Source of the DNA: Flavobacteriaceae bacterium PS02336
Lineage (GTDB): Bacteria; Bacteroidota; Bacteroidia; Flavobacteriales; Flavobacteriaceae
Direction: 5' to 3'
Assembly (NCBI GenBank): GCA_029960065.1
Contig: JASCOF010000001.1
Coordinates: forward strand, 1,116,001 to 1,180,000
Length of the DNA stretch: 64,000 nt
Below the pieces are notes generated by a model. It did no database searches. It was not told where the DNA came from and saw only the letters and a program-made list of their open reading frames with translations. Position 1 is the first letter of the stretch; the number at the start of each line of letters is the position of its first letter. The translations under genes and the position numbers were made by a program. Below are positions 1 through 8,985 of this stretch, piece by piece.

Positions 1-1371
1 ATCACCTTTTTTTAGTTCTGGCAAATCCTGTACAGGTTCGGTATCATCATCGGAGAAACTGCCTTTGATGGAACGCCAGCCTGCTTCTAAAACCTTACAA
101 CCCTTTGCTGTAAAATCATAATGCAATGCCTGTAAACCTACATCGGTTATCGCTTTGATGCAGGCTTGTGAAAGGGCTTCGAGCAATCGAAAGGCAATCA
201 TATCATAAATGGAATTTTCCTTTGCGTTCAGGGCAGACGGGATTTTATCAGTAATCAATAATCCGTGGTGGTCGGTAACACGCAGGTCATTTACAATACG
301 TTTATTGAACCGTCCCCATTTCATTTTAGATACGGCTTGCTTGTAGGTTTCCCTATCCTGCAAAGCCCTTACGAGGTTGGGTATTTCAGCCCAAACATCT
401 TCGGGAATATATTTGCTTCCAGTGCGTGGGTATGTGATAAACTTCTTTTCGTAGAGGCTTTGGGCAATATTGAGCGTTTCTTCGGCAGAAAGGTTCAGCT
501 TTTTGTTGGCTTCCTTTTGTAATCCGGTAAGGTCGAACAATAAAGGAGGTTGCTCTGTAACACTTTTGGTTTCTACGGATGTAACCGTTGCTGTTTCGTT
601 TCGCTGAATGGCTTTCAGCGTATCATCGGCAAGTTTTTGGTCTTCCCATTTGGTTTTGGAAATGCTTTTAAAATCTATCAGCTCTTTGTTGTGCGATAAC
701 TGTATATGCCAATATTTCGTTACCGAGAAATTTTTGTTTTCCAGATAGCGTTTGCATATCAATGCCAGCGTAGGTGTTTGTACTCTTCCGAGCGAATAAA
801 TTCCATTTCCTGCGGCTATGCTCAATGCTTGTGTAGCATTGATGCCCACGAGCCAATCGGCACGGCTTCTGCCTTGCGCCGCCTGATACAGTCCGTCAAA
901 TGCTGCCCCGTCTTTTAGATTGTCAAAGCCTTGTTTTATAGCTTTTTCAGTTAGTGAGCTTATCCAAAGACGTTCAAAAGGCTTGTTGCATTTCAGGTAT
1001 TCATAAATATACCTGAAAATGAGTTCGCCCTCACGACCTGCATCGGTGGCTACAATGATACTGCTGCTACGGTTAAAAAGCTGTTCGATGACTTTCAGTT
1101 GCTTTAACGCTCCTGTATCGGCTGTATAACCTTTGTCTTTTTTCACTTTCCGGACGGTCAGCAAAAAAGTATTTGGGAGTATTGGTAATGATGCCTTATC
1201 AAACCCCGAAATGCCGTACTCTTCGGGCATTCCCAATCCTATTAAATGACCGAATGCCCACGTAACAAAATAGCCGTTCCCTGTCAGGTAGCCGTCCTTT
1301 TTATCGGATGCTCCCACAAGTCCGGCTATTTCTCGGGCTACGCTTGGTTTTTCTGCGATTATTGTTTTCAT
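1..1371 (-). CDS. topB: DNA topoisomerase III (type IA), 3' part cut by the window edge
   Basis: Type IA topoisomerase that breaks and rejoins one DNA strand; copies on Bacteroidota conjugative elements sit in the mobilisation/regulatory region. I read the frame from an ATG at 1371 and it stays open to base 1. The N-terminus MKTIIAEKPSVAREIA is the Toprim start, with a DAGREGE acidic motif near residue 109 and a FITYPRTGSKYI active-site segment with the catalytic Tyr near residue 314. About 457 residues are visible and the C-terminal part lies outside. It is followed upstream (6 bp) by the DUF3945 gene in the same direction, so both are probably co-transcribed. Family assignment is secure; whether this is the element's copy or the housekeeping copy is inferred from the neighbours. 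Confidence 0.93.
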   Translation of the reverse strand, partial: MKTIIAEKPSVAREIAGLVGASDKKDGYLTGNGYFVTWAFGHLIGLGMPEEYGISGFDKASLPILPNTFLLTVRKVKKDKGYTADTGALKQLKVIEQLFNRSSSIIVATDAGREGELIFRYIYEYLKCNKPFERLWISSLTEKAIKQGFDNLKDGAAFDGLYQAAQGRSRADWLVGINATQALSIAAGNGIYSLGRVQTPTLALICKRYLENKNFSVTKYWHIQLSHNKELIDFKSISKTKWEDQKLADDTLKAIQRNETATVTSVETKSVTEQPPLLFDLTGLQKEANKKLNLSAEETLNIAQSLYEKKFITYPRTGSKYIPEDVWAEIPNLVRALQDRETYKQAVSKMKWGRFNKRIVNDLRVTDHHGLLITDKIPSALNAKENSIYDMIAFRLLEALSQACIKAITDVGLQALHYDFTAKGCKVLEAGWRSIKGSFSDDDTEPVQDLPELKKGD

Positions 1372-1377
1372 ACTTTA

Positions 1378-2835
1378 CTACATTTTTCTGCCTTTGGACT
1401 TTGCAGGTGTTTCGGGTTTTTCCTGTTGCTCCTGCTGCTGTTTGTTTTTCGGTCTTTGCTGTCCCGACTTCAAAGGCTCATTGATATTTTTGGTTGCTTC
1501 ATTAGTCTTGCCCTCCGAATTGACGGCAATTTGCGTTTTGTGGGCTTCGATGGGCTGCATTCTTTCTTTATATTGATTAGGAAACTCAAAGCCTGTTTTT
1601 CCGGTATCTTTGTCGAAAGTGATATAGCCGTTGTAGGTTTGTCCTTTCTTATCAACCAGCCCTGCCATATAAACGGTTTGTCCGGCTTTGAAATCCTTAT
1701 GTTGCTCATCGGTCAGTTCTTTACCTCTGAACGTTTTTGGAGCTTCCTGCGGCTGGCTTTGTTGATTACTTTGTCCGTTGCTTTGGGTTTGCCTGTTGGA
1801 ATTATTGCGGTCAAACAGGAATTCTACATAACGCTTGTCTGCATTGAACTGTACCGTTGCCGAGAACTCCGTTCCTTTAGTGGAAATCATACCGTCTAGC
1901 TTTAGCGGTTTACCCTCCATTAAAGTTTGCTTCTGCTCATCGTTCAGCTTTACACCTTTAATTTCATCGGGAATTTTTATGAAATCCGTCCTCAATGCAA
2001 TTACGTCATTGGTTAGCCTATCTATACTGATAATGGACGGCATCAGTTCGCCAGTTTTAGAATTGGTCAAGTTAACCACACGCCCCATATTACCCATTTC
2101 GAGCAGGTTCTTTTTGTCTTCATCGGTAAACTTGTGTCCGAAAAACTCAAAATGCAGGTTTGGTTCTTTTTTGATACCGTGTATTGCTACGATAACATTT
2201 CCATCTTCGGCTTGCTGTAAAGACAATCGGGCATCTGTGCGAAGAACAGAACCTCCGAAATTAATGCCTATCGGCAAGAGTTCATTGGTTTTGTAACCTC
2301 GTAACAAAGGGTCAAGCAGGTTTCTTTTTTCAAGGTATTCCTTGCTTAATCCGAGGTTTTTCATTGTGTCCCAATCAATCTGCTCGGGCTTGTAGCGGTA
2401 CTCGCTGGTTTCCGGTGTTGTTTGTGTTGTTGCCATATTATTTTGATTTTCTTGTTTCTTATCTTGTTGCAGTTCTGTTTTTACTTCGTGTTCCTTCATC
2501 ACTTTTTCGCCTTCGGGAGTTGGCTTATCTACCTGCTTTTGCATTTCCTGTGCTTTTTCAACGGCGACGGGTGCAGGCACTTTGAAGAATGAAAAATTGG
2601 TAGGGTTCTTTAACTGGCTGAAAAAATTAGAGAAGAAGTTGGAAAAAACGTCACCATTTTTATCCACACGCATAAACTGGTTTTGGTTTTTCTTCGTGGG
2701 GTCAACGGTTTCCATTTTCCCATTCTCGTCAATACTCTTTACGGCTTGGATTTTCATTTTTTCTTTATCCAGCACTAATAGTATGTCCGATAATTGTTCG
2801 GGCATTTCCGGGTTGTTTGTGATTTCTTTGCTCAT
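1378..2835 (-). CDS. DUF3945 domain-containing protein of a conjugative element
   Basis: Protein of unknown function, 485 aa, of the type found beside topB on Bacteroidota conjugative transposons. The N-terminal 75 residues form a conserved segment beginning LSDILLVLDKEKMKIQAV. A low-complexity Gln/Glu/Pro-rich linker covers about 90-150. Two similar beta-rich repeats follow, near residues 310-345 (LKLDGMISTKGTEFSATVQF) and 388-420 (VYMAGLVDKKGQTYNGYITF), which is the DUF3945 pattern. The tail is Lys/Gln/Glu-rich and ends KSKGRKM. No signal peptide or membrane segment. It ends 6 bp before topB. No biochemical role is claimed. Confidence 0.85.
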   Translation of the reverse strand: MSKEITNNPEMPEQLSDILLVLDKEKMKIQAVKSIDENGKMETVDPTKKNQNQFMRVDKNGDVFSNFFSNFFSQLKNPTNFSFFKVPAPVAVEKAQEMQKQVDKPTPEGEKVMKEHEVKTELQQDKKQENQNNMATTQTTPETSEYRYKPEQIDWDTMKNLGLSKEYLEKRNLLDPLLRGYKTNELLPIGINFGGSVLRTDARLSLQQAEDGNVIVAIHGIKKEPNLHFEFFGHKFTDEDKKNLLEMGNMGRVVNLTNSKTGELMPSIISIDRLTNDVIALRTDFIKIPDEIKGVKLNDEQKQTLMEGKPLKLDGMISTKGTEFSATVQFNADKRYVEFLFDRNNSNRQTQSNGQSNQQSQPQEAPKTFRGKELTDEQHKDFKAGQTVYMAGLVDKKGQTYNGYITFDKDTGKTGFEFPNQYKERMQPIEAHKTQIAVNSEGKTNEATKNINEPLKSGQQRPKNKQQQEQQEKPETPAKSKGRKM

Positions 2836-2846
2836 ATTTTTGAAAA

Positions 2847-2860
2847 TTTAAAAGTTCACT
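2847..2860 (-). promoter_or_regulatory. Upstream repeat shared by the DUF3945 and HTH genes
   Basis: On the minus strand AGTGAACTTTTAAA lies just before the DUF3945 start codon. Almost the same word, AGTGAACTTTAAA, lies at 3616-3628 just before the HTH gene start at 3605. Both are preceded by a CAAAnACTGCC-type word. The match suggests a shared promoter or operator for the element's regulatory genes; this is inference from two copies. Confidence 0.35.
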
Positions 2861-2934
2861 GCCGAATGTAAATTAAGCGTTGGCTGTATTGCCCAATGTG
2901 GCACTCAAAGGCAGTCTTTGTCTTTCATTGTCGT

Positions 2935-3225
2935 TCATTTTGAGAGTGGGTTAAAGCTCTCTCTAATGAACTGATGTACATCAGATAGCTTGTAATACAA
3001 TTTTCCGCTTATGGTATAATAGCGCAGCCTCCCAATAGAGCGATACCGTTGCAGGGAACGGTTACTGATTTTAAGCATTTGAAGTAAATCCTGGTTATCG
3101 AGCAATTCCTCGCCGTCTATACTATTGCGTTTCTTTTGCAACTCATTTATATTGTCGCCCAGCATATCAAGACGACCCATCAGGCGTTCCATCCACGCTA
3201 AAAATTCCATTCTGTCAATATTCAT
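2935..3225 (-). CDS. Small helix-turn-helix protein (excisionase/MerR-like fold)
   Basis: DNA-binding protein of 96 aa. An N-terminal helical part (1-40) is followed by a winged HTH of the HTH_17/excisionase type: ELLDNQDLLQMLKISNRSLQRYR near 40-62, then the wing GRLRYYTISGKLYYKLSDVHQFI. Such pairs of small HTH proteins are standard near RteC and topB in Bacteroidota conjugative transposons, where they control excision genes. It lies 26 bp downstream of a related 117-aa HTH gene, so the two probably form one transcript. Confidence 0.8.
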   Translation of the reverse strand: MNIDRMEFLAWMERLMGRLDMLGDNINELQKKRNSIDGEELLDNQDLLQMLKISNRSLQRYRSIGRLRYYTISGKLYYKLSDVHQFIRESFNPLSK

Positions 3226-3251
3226 AGGGATATACTTTTAGGGGTTCATAC

Positions 3252-3605
3252 CTATTTTTTGTCTGTCTTTAGCTTTCTGCCTTTTTCGATATAGCTTTTG
3301 CCTTTTGCCATAAGCTCCTGCACAAACTGATCACTGCTCTGTATGGCATTGGCATTGAGCATATCCTTAATTGCTCCAATAGTGTAGAAATATTGACCGT
3401 AGATTTTTGAATAAGCAATCTCGCCTTTGGTGCGCATACGCCACAAGGTCTTTTCGCTGATGTGCAGGTATTGGCATACCTCGTGGTTATTGAGCCACAG
3501 GTCATCATACCCCGTATCATCCAATCTTTTCAGATAGTCGGCAATGGCATTAATACGGCTGTTGAGCTGTTGCCACGCTTCTTCTTCAATGGTTATTATT
3601 TTCAT
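3252..3605 (-). CDS. Small helix-turn-helix protein
   Basis: A 117-aa DNA-binding protein related to its downstream neighbour. The HTH is at about 38-65 (LWLNNHEVCQYLHISEKTLW), then RMRTKGEIAYSKIYGQYFYTIGAIKDML as the wing. The C-terminal 30 residues are basic. By family and context it is a regulator of element excision or transfer. Its start ATG at 3605 is preceded by the AGTGAACTTTAAA repeat also seen before the DUF3945 gene. Confidence 0.8.
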   Translation of the reverse strand: MKIITIEEEAWQQLNSRINAIADYLKRLDDTGYDDLWLNNHEVCQYLHISEKTLWRMRTKGEIAYSKIYGQYFYTIGAIKDMLNANAIQSSDQFVQELMAKGKSYIEKGRKLKTDKK

Positions 3606-3805
3606 TGCACAGCTTTTTAAAGTTCACTATGCAAAATTGTTTAGAGTGGCAGTGTTTGTCTGCCAAGCCTTGCCAATTGGTTTGGCGGTTTTTTGAAATT
3701 TTTTACAATTAGGAAAAACCCTTGTTTAATAAGGAGTTCAGGCATTTTGAGTATTTTGTAACAGGGAATTGCCGACATTTGCTAATTGGCAGATATGGGC
3801 AAAAA

Positions 3806-3832
3806 AAAGCAGTACATTTTGTGTACTGCTTT
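3806..3832 (-). terminator. Rho-independent terminator after the first RteC gene
   Basis: An 11-bp perfect inverted repeat, AAAGCAGTACA / TGTACTGCTTT, with a 5-base loop. On the minus strand it is followed by a run of T. It lies 22 bp past the stop of the RteC gene at 3854. Confidence 0.8.
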
Positions 3833-3853
3833 GAAATTACTGTATTAAAACAG

Positions 3854-4699
3854 CTAAAGGTCTTTATCCATATATTCTTCGAGGGATATTTTGAGCTGGT
3901 CTAAAAATGCCGTTCTTGAACCAGTACGGGTTTTCATCCGGTGAAACGCATGATGCAAATCGCTAAGCGGAATACGGAAAAGCACCTGAAACATCAGACT
4001 GATTTTTCGGATTCCAATTTTACCGTGAGAGATCACACCCGAAGCATATAGGGCATAAATCAATTCGACGAGTGCATTTTTGCTATCTGTCCAAAATATA
4101 TCTTTTGAACTTTCGGTTTTTTGTAAATTCGTATCTAGACTTTCATCAGGATTGATTTTGGTAAGCAGGTAAGTGTAGAGCAGTTCATTAGCGATAATCC
4201 TTGCAACTTTGTAATCGAAGAAGGTTGAGAATGCTGGATCTATTTCAAATACAATGCTGTTTAGTCCATCATGATAATTGATATTGCCACGTTTGAAATA
4301 AATGTCATCTCGATCAATTCGTCCCGAACGATAATACCTGTAAAAATCGGCATTGCAGATATGTTCAATATACTCCCGTTTAAGATTTGCCAATTGGCTA
4401 GAAAAATAACTATAATACATTTTACCATTACTGACCGGACAAGTAGTCTCTATACGATAAACCTTATTGTAATAAATTAGTTTGCCAAGTATTTGAGGTT
4501 TTATGGTACGGAAGAAATTGATTTCTTCAGCTTCATCATTAAATCCCTTTTGGGTAATTGACTTTTTGACTGAAAATAAAATATCTTGGAGATACAGGAT
4601 CATTTCGTAAGCTTCATCAAGCAGGCTCTTGCTCTGAGATGAAATCTTATCCTCTTTGTTGTGTATCTCTAAAAGAATGTTTTGTAGAGAATTTTTCAT
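3854..4699 (-). CDS. RteC-type regulator (copy 1)
   Basis: RteC proteins in CTnDOT-type elements activate excision genes in response to an upstream signal. This 281-aa protein has the family layout: a helical N-terminus, the EEINFFRTIKPQILGKLIYYNKVYRIETTCPV core at about 55-88, FYRYYRSGRIDRDDIYF near 120-136, FEIDPAFSTFFDYKVARIIANELL near 150-175, and a winged-helix-like C-terminus with KNALVELIYALYASGVI near 207-223. The second RteC gene, 119 bp upstream in the same direction, is similar in layout and length. Family call is firm; the target promoter is unknown. Confidence 0.85.
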   Translation of the reverse strand: MKNSLQNILLEIHNKEDKISSQSKSLLDEAYEMILYLQDILFSVKKSITQKGFNDEAEEINFFRTIKPQILGKLIYYNKVYRIETTCPVSNGKMYYSYFSSQLANLKREYIEHICNADFYRYYRSGRIDRDDIYFKRGNINYHDGLNSIVFEIDPAFSTFFDYKVARIIANELLYTYLLTKINPDESLDTNLQKTESSKDIFWTDSKNALVELIYALYASGVISHGKIGIRKISLMFQVLFRIPLSDLHHAFHRMKTRTGSRTAFLDQLKISLEEYMDKDL

Positions 4700-4818
4700 A
4701 GCTCATGATTTTTTAGAACAGTTTGACTTTCCAGAAAGTGTTCTTCAATTAAATCACAAACCTTATGAATTCTAGCGATAAATTCCCCACAGTTGGGGGT
4801 AACTTGGGTGATATTTTT

Positions 4819-5661
4819 TTATTTTCCTTCTTGTTCTTCCATTTTTTTTATTAAGGAATCTTTCAAAAGATCTAAAAATTTTGTTCGATTATTCTTTCTA
4901 TTTCTTAGCTCCAAATATGTATGATAGAAATCGCCTAAATCAATTCCAAAGGTATTTTCAAATATTCTTACAATAACCTTTATTTCGGAACTACCGTCAT
5001 CAAAAGCTTTGAAAGCATGCAACGAATAGATTAATTCTATTAGGGATGTTTTGCTTGCAGTCCATTTTAATAATGAACTACGTATTTCTTTGGATTTTGC
5101 TCTAGAAAATTTATTCATGTTTAATATCTGATCTTCTAGATATACTTCTATTAAATCATTTGCAATAACTTTAGCTACCTTATAATCATGAGAAGTTGAA
5201 AAACTATGATCTGATTCGAAATAAAATGTGTCTAAACTCAATTTAATATCAAATTTTCCTCTCACAAAATACTTCTCATCGAGATACGTGCTATTAGTTC
5301 GATAGTATTTATAAAACTCTAGATTATTATCGAAAAACCGCTTTAATTTCGCCAATTCATTATTCAGATATTTTTTAATTATTCGTTGGCCTCCATGAGG
5401 CTTTTTCATCTCTATTTTGTAGATCGCATTGTAATAAATAAGTTTTGAAACAATCTTGGGTTTCAATTCTTTAAAAAAGATAATTTCATCCTCGATTGTC
5501 TTGAACTCATTTTCGTTAATAAATCGCTTTAGTTTCGTCAATTTTTGTAAGGTAATTTCAATCATAGACTCGCATAAACTTATTTGGTCACCATTATCAA
5601 TATAGCGTATACCAATTTCCTCTTCAAGTTCTCGAATAATTTTACAATAAAAGTCTCTCAC
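4819..5661 (-). CDS. RteC-type regulator (copy 2)
   Basis: A 280-aa RteC-family protein with the same landmarks as copy 1: EDEIIFFKELKPKIVSKLIYYNAIYKIEM at about 57-85, EFYKYYRTNSTYLDEKYFVRGKFD near 115-138, SDHSFSTSHDYKVAKVIANDLI near 148-170 and KTSLIELIYSLHAF near 207-220. The two proteins have clearly diverged, so this is not a recent duplication. It sits between copy 1 and the dsbD end of the redox cargo, marking the border between element backbone and cargo. Confidence 0.85.
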   Translation of the reverse strand: MRDFYCKIIRELEEEIGIRYIDNGDQISLCESMIEITLQKLTKLKRFINENEFKTIEDEIIFFKELKPKIVSKLIYYNAIYKIEMKKPHGGQRIIKKYLNNELAKLKRFFDNNLEFYKYYRTNSTYLDEKYFVRGKFDIKLSLDTFYFESDHSFSTSHDYKVAKVIANDLIEVYLEDQILNMNKFSRAKSKEIRSSLLKWTASKTSLIELIYSLHAFKAFDDGSSEIKVIVRIFENTFGIDLGDFYHTYLELRNRKNNRTKFLDLLKDSLIKKMEEQEGK

Positions 5662-5714
5662 AGAATTTTTTTATTTTTTCAATTAGGCTTGATTTAATTT
5701 GATTGTTTTTTATT

Positions 5715-7718
5715 TTATTTTTTGCTGGTTTTATAATACTGTATCCCGCATTCTAGAAAATTTTTAAAATCATCTTTTGACATATAGCCTGAAATAGGGG
5801 AGTTAATAACTTTTCCATCTGGTGTTACCATAACATAATGTGGTTGCGAATTATTGTTAAAGTTTATTTGTTGAAACATAGACCATTGGTCTCCAACTGT
5901 TTTAATTTTTTTCTTCTGTCCATTCCCCATATCAATTGATCTTTGTTGTTCTTTTGGTAACTCTTCGCGATCATCTACATATAAGGAAGCCAATACAACC
6001 TCGTTTTGAATTAGAGGTAAAACATCTGGTTCACTCCAAACAAATTCCTCCATTTTACGACAATTCTCGCACCCGTATCCGGTAAAATCTATAAGAACAG
6101 GTTTATTTTTTTCTTTTGCTACTTTAATAGCTTCATAATAATCATGTTCTGGATGTATTCCAAAAATGCCGTCCTCTGGGGAAGTATAGAAGCTTACATT
6201 TAAAGGAGGCAGAATGCCACTTAGTAAAGATAAACGTGGTTTCTCTGAGTGTAATAAGCCCGGTATCAAATACAATACAAACAAAATACCTGCGATCCCA
6301 AAACTTTTTCTAACAGTTGTTATCTTTTCATTTTTATCATCATGTGGGAATCGGATTTTACCAAACAGGTACAAAACTAGACCCACTGTTACTATAATCC
6401 ACAGTGCAATAAATACCTCTCTCTTTAGCAAAAAAGTCTTGGAAACTAAATCCGCTTTTGATAAAAATTTTAATGCTAATGCTATTTCTATAAAGCCCAG
6501 ACATACTTTTAATGTATTCATCCAGCTTCCTGATTTTGGAAGTGATAATAATACTTGCGGAAATAAAGCTAAAAATCCAAATACAAATGCCCAGGCAAGT
6601 CCAAATCCTCCAAGAGCAAATGACAGTAACGTTGGGACATCTTTAGAACTAGAAGCAACTCCGCCTAAAAGACTACCTAAGATAGGGCCGGTACACGAAA
6701 AGGAAACAATTACTAGTGTTAATGCCATAAAAAATATCCCTACAATTCCCCCAGCTTCTTCTGCTTGGGAGGATCTATTGACAATCCAAGTCGGTAACGT
6801 TATATTATAATATCCAAAAAAACTTAATGCAAAGAATAAGAATACAACAAAGAACACTAAGTTCAACCATATATTTGTTGCTATCTCATTGAAAACATTT
6901 CCACTGATACCATCTAAAATATGGAAAGGAATACTTAGTACTAAAAAGATGACTAAAATAAACCCGCCATAAATCAGTGCATTCCGTTTTCCTTTAGATC
7001 TATCAGTAGCATTTTTTGTAAAGAAAGAAACTGTCAGTGGAATCATAGGGAAGACGCATGGTGTCAACAACGCTATTAATCCTCCTAGGAATCCTAATAG
7101 CAATACCAGCCAATTACCAGATTCTTCTGTGACTTGCTCATTACCACAATCTACCAGGGGATTTTTAAAATCTAATGTATTGACCTTAATGTCACTTTGC
7201 AGATGAGCTAAATCAGAATCTTGCATTTCACTTACTATGATTTTGGACTTTGTTTCCAAATCATTTTTTGCATTTACTATTTCCTCAAATTCTATCGTAT
7301 TTGGAGCTAAACAAATTTTATCGTTGCATACCTGAAAAATAATCTCAGTAGCTATCTTGGGATTGATTCCGTTACTTTTTAATCTGAATTTTTGAATAAA
7401 TCTTACAGAATCGGCAAAATATACTATTTGAACACCAAATGCTTCACTGAACTCTTCTGTTTTTTTTCCCAGCTCTTTTACGTCTCCTATTAATTCAACG
7501 TTATTACTAACAATTTTCATTTTTGTTGGTATACCGCTATCCTTTGGTAAATCCTTAGAGTAAAGATGCCAACCTTCGTCTATCTGTGCTTTCAACACAG
7601 CCTCATATTCATTGTCTGCGATTTTATTAATTTTATAATCCCACTTAACAACTTCCTTTATCTGAGCCTGTAAGTTTGTTATTTGGAACAATAGCAAGAC
7701 CCATAACCATTTTTTCAT
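5715..7718 (-). CDS. dsbD: Thiol:disulfide interchange protein DsbD
   Basis: Inner-membrane protein that carries electrons from cytoplasmic thioredoxin to periplasmic partners. The 667-aa order is: signal peptide (about 1-18, ending NLQAQ); DsbD-alpha-like domain with a Cys pair in QVCNDKICLAP near 150; a membrane domain starting at LLGFLGGLIALLTPCVFPM, with the second membrane Cys in SFSCTGPILG; and a C-terminal periplasmic thioredoxin domain with CENC in GYGCENCRKMEEF near 553. All three redox pairs are present. It is the last gene of the minus-strand block, after lipoprotein MsrA and MsrB. That order fits reductant supply to periplasmic methionine sulfoxide reductases. Confidence 0.93.
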   Translation of the reverse strand: MKKWLWVLLLFQITNLQAQIKEVVKWDYKINKIADNEYEAVLKAQIDEGWHLYSKDLPKDSGIPTKMKIVSNNVELIGDVKELGKKTEEFSEAFGVQIVYFADSVRFIQKFRLKSNGINPKIATEIIFQVCNDKICLAPNTIEFEEIVNAKNDLETKSKIIVSEMQDSDLAHLQSDIKVNTLDFKNPLVDCGNEQVTEESGNWLVLLLGFLGGLIALLTPCVFPMIPLTVSFFTKNATDRSKGKRNALIYGGFILVIFLVLSIPFHILDGISGNVFNEIATNIWLNLVFFVVFLFFALSFFGYYNITLPTWIVNRSSQAEEAGGIVGIFFMALTLVIVSFSCTGPILGSLLGGVASSSKDVPTLLSFALGGFGLAWAFVFGFLALFPQVLLSLPKSGSWMNTLKVCLGFIEIALALKFLSKADLVSKTFLLKREVFIALWIIVTVGLVLYLFGKIRFPHDDKNEKITTVRKSFGIAGILFVLYLIPGLLHSEKPRLSLLSGILPPLNVSFYTSPEDGIFGIHPEHDYYEAIKVAKEKNKPVLIDFTGYGCENCRKMEEFVWSEPDVLPLIQNEVVLASLYVDDREELPKEQQRSIDMGNGQKKKIKTVGDQWSMFQQINFNNNSQPHYVMVTPDGKVINSPISGYMSKDDFKNFLECGIQYYKTSKK

Positions 7719-7780
7719 GATAATTTTTGTAAGTTTATTAAAATAATGTTGGGCTGTTTTCGGCCCATGTTAGAGGAAGC

Positions 7781-8308
7781 TTATCTGTCTTTTTTAAGCG
7801 TATCAGGCTCAAAATCCATTGAAATGGAATTCATACAGTAACGCTTATATGTAGGGGCGGGGCCATCATCAAAGATATGTCCGAGATGCGAATTACAACG
7901 ATTGCATTCAACCTCTGTTCTATGCATGCCATGTGAATTATCTTCTTTATAGACGACACTGTTTTTAACGGGTTCGAAAAAACTAGGCCACCCACAACTG
8001 CTTGAAAATTTAGCATCTGAACGGAAAAGTTTATTTCCACACACCGCACAATAGTAGGTGCCTTTCGTTTCACTATCCCAATATTTACCAGTAAATGCCT
8101 GTTCAGTAGCCTGTAATCTTGCAACTTGATACAACTGTGGATTTAAGACTTTTTTCCATTCTGCATTACTGATATTTAATTTTTTTTTATCGGTTCTGGA
8201 ATAATAGGGATTTTCCATATGTTCCTGACTTATACCTTTATTCGTTTCCTGCGCATAACAACTACCTAAGAAAAACATGCATCCAATTAATATCAATATC
8301 CTTTTCAT
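7781..8308 (-). CDS. msrB: Peptide-methionine (R)-S-oxide reductase MsrB, lipoprotein form
   Basis: Reduces the R form of methionine sulfoxide in proteins. The 175-aa protein starts with a lipoprotein signal (lipobox LGSC, Cys17), so it should act outside the cytoplasm. Two zinc pairs are visible, CAVCG near 86-90 and CNRC near 134-137, as well as the core SSCGWPSFFEPV. The catalytic Cys is in KRYCMNSISMDF near 158. The start overlaps the msrA stop by 4 bases (ATGA), indicating translational coupling. Neighbouring dsbD is a natural electron donor. Confidence 0.95.
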   Translation of the reverse strand: MKRILILIGCMFFLGSCYAQETNKGISQEHMENPYYSRTDKKKLNISNAEWKKVLNPQLYQVARLQATEQAFTGKYWDSETKGTYYCAVCGNKLFRSDAKFSSSCGWPSFFEPVKNSVVYKEDNSHGMHRTEVECNRCNSHLGHIFDDGPAPTYKRYCMNSISMDFEPDTLKKDR

Positions 8309-8955
8309 TTATATTTCGGTTTAACTTTATTCTTAAACACTTTTTTAAACTTGTCTAGCTTAGGTTTAATCACTCTCTGACAATACGCGGCCTCTGGATT
8401 ATTCTCAAAATAATTTTGATGATAATCTTCTGCTTTGTAAAACTCTCCATAAGTTGTTACTTCGGTTATTATATTCTTTGGATAAACCTGTTCAATATTC
8501 AATTCAGCAATGATAGCTTCAGCCAATTTCTTTTGACTTTCATCATGGTAAAAAATAGCGGACCTGTATTGTGTTCCAATATCGTCTCCCTGTTTATTTA
8601 ATTGGGTCGGATCATGCGCGACAAAAAAACCTCCTAATAATTCTTTATATGATATTCTTTCAGCATCATAGACTATATTACAAGCTTCTGCATGCCCGGT
8701 CATACCAGTACTTACTTCTTTATAGCTAGGATTTTTCTGATGACCACCAGTGTATCCAGAGGTTACAGATTCCACCCCTTCTAGTAGTTTGAATTGTTCT
8801 TCTACACACCAAAAACATCCGGCAGCAAACGTGGCAATTTCACAATTTTTACTATCTATTTCCATGACTCCCTTTCTTTCGACTTCTTTTTTTCCTATTT
8901 TTTTATTGATTTTCTGTTGACCACAGGAAACCAAGGGTATTTCGACCAATGCCAA
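8305..8955 (-). CDS. msrA: Peptide-methionine (S)-S-oxide reductase MsrA, probable lipoprotein, non-ATG start
   Basis: Reduces the S form of methionine sulfoxide. The catalytic motif AAGCFWCVEEQF is near residue 45, with GYTGGHQKNPSYKEV, GHAEACNIVYD, GTQYRSAIFYH and the AEDYHQNYF segment later. The first usable codon listed here is a TTG at 8955, giving a short N-terminus ending PLVSCGQQ, a lipobox-like site. Reading further upstream in the same frame, up to the TAG at 8986-8988, adds GQYLKTWLLALVE, which makes a far better signal peptide but has no ATG, only an ATA. The true start is therefore uncertain. The gene lies about 30 bp behind the CMD gene and is coupled to msrB. Confidence 0.9.
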   Translation of the reverse strand: MALVEIPLVSCGQQKINKKIGKKEVERKGVMEIDSKNCEIATFAAGCFWCVEEQFKLLEGVESVTSGYTGGHQKNPSYKEVSTGMTGHAEACNIVYDAERISYKELLGGFFVAHDPTQLNKQGDDIGTQYRSAIFYHDESQKKLAEAIIAELNIEQVYPKNIITEVTTYGEFYKAEDYHQNYFENNPEAAYCQRVIKPKLDKFKKVFKNKVKPKYK

Positions 8956-8985
8956 TAACCAAGTTTTTAAGTATTGCCCTATTTC

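Noticed and set aside
1246..1899. Long plus-strand ORF opposite topB and the DUF3945 gene
   Set aside because: Shadow frame of well-supported minus-strand genes; its composition is Phe/Leu/Cys-rich nonsense.
6214..6810. 198-aa plus-strand ORF within dsbD
   Set aside because: Complementary shadow of the dsbD membrane domain; no independent support.
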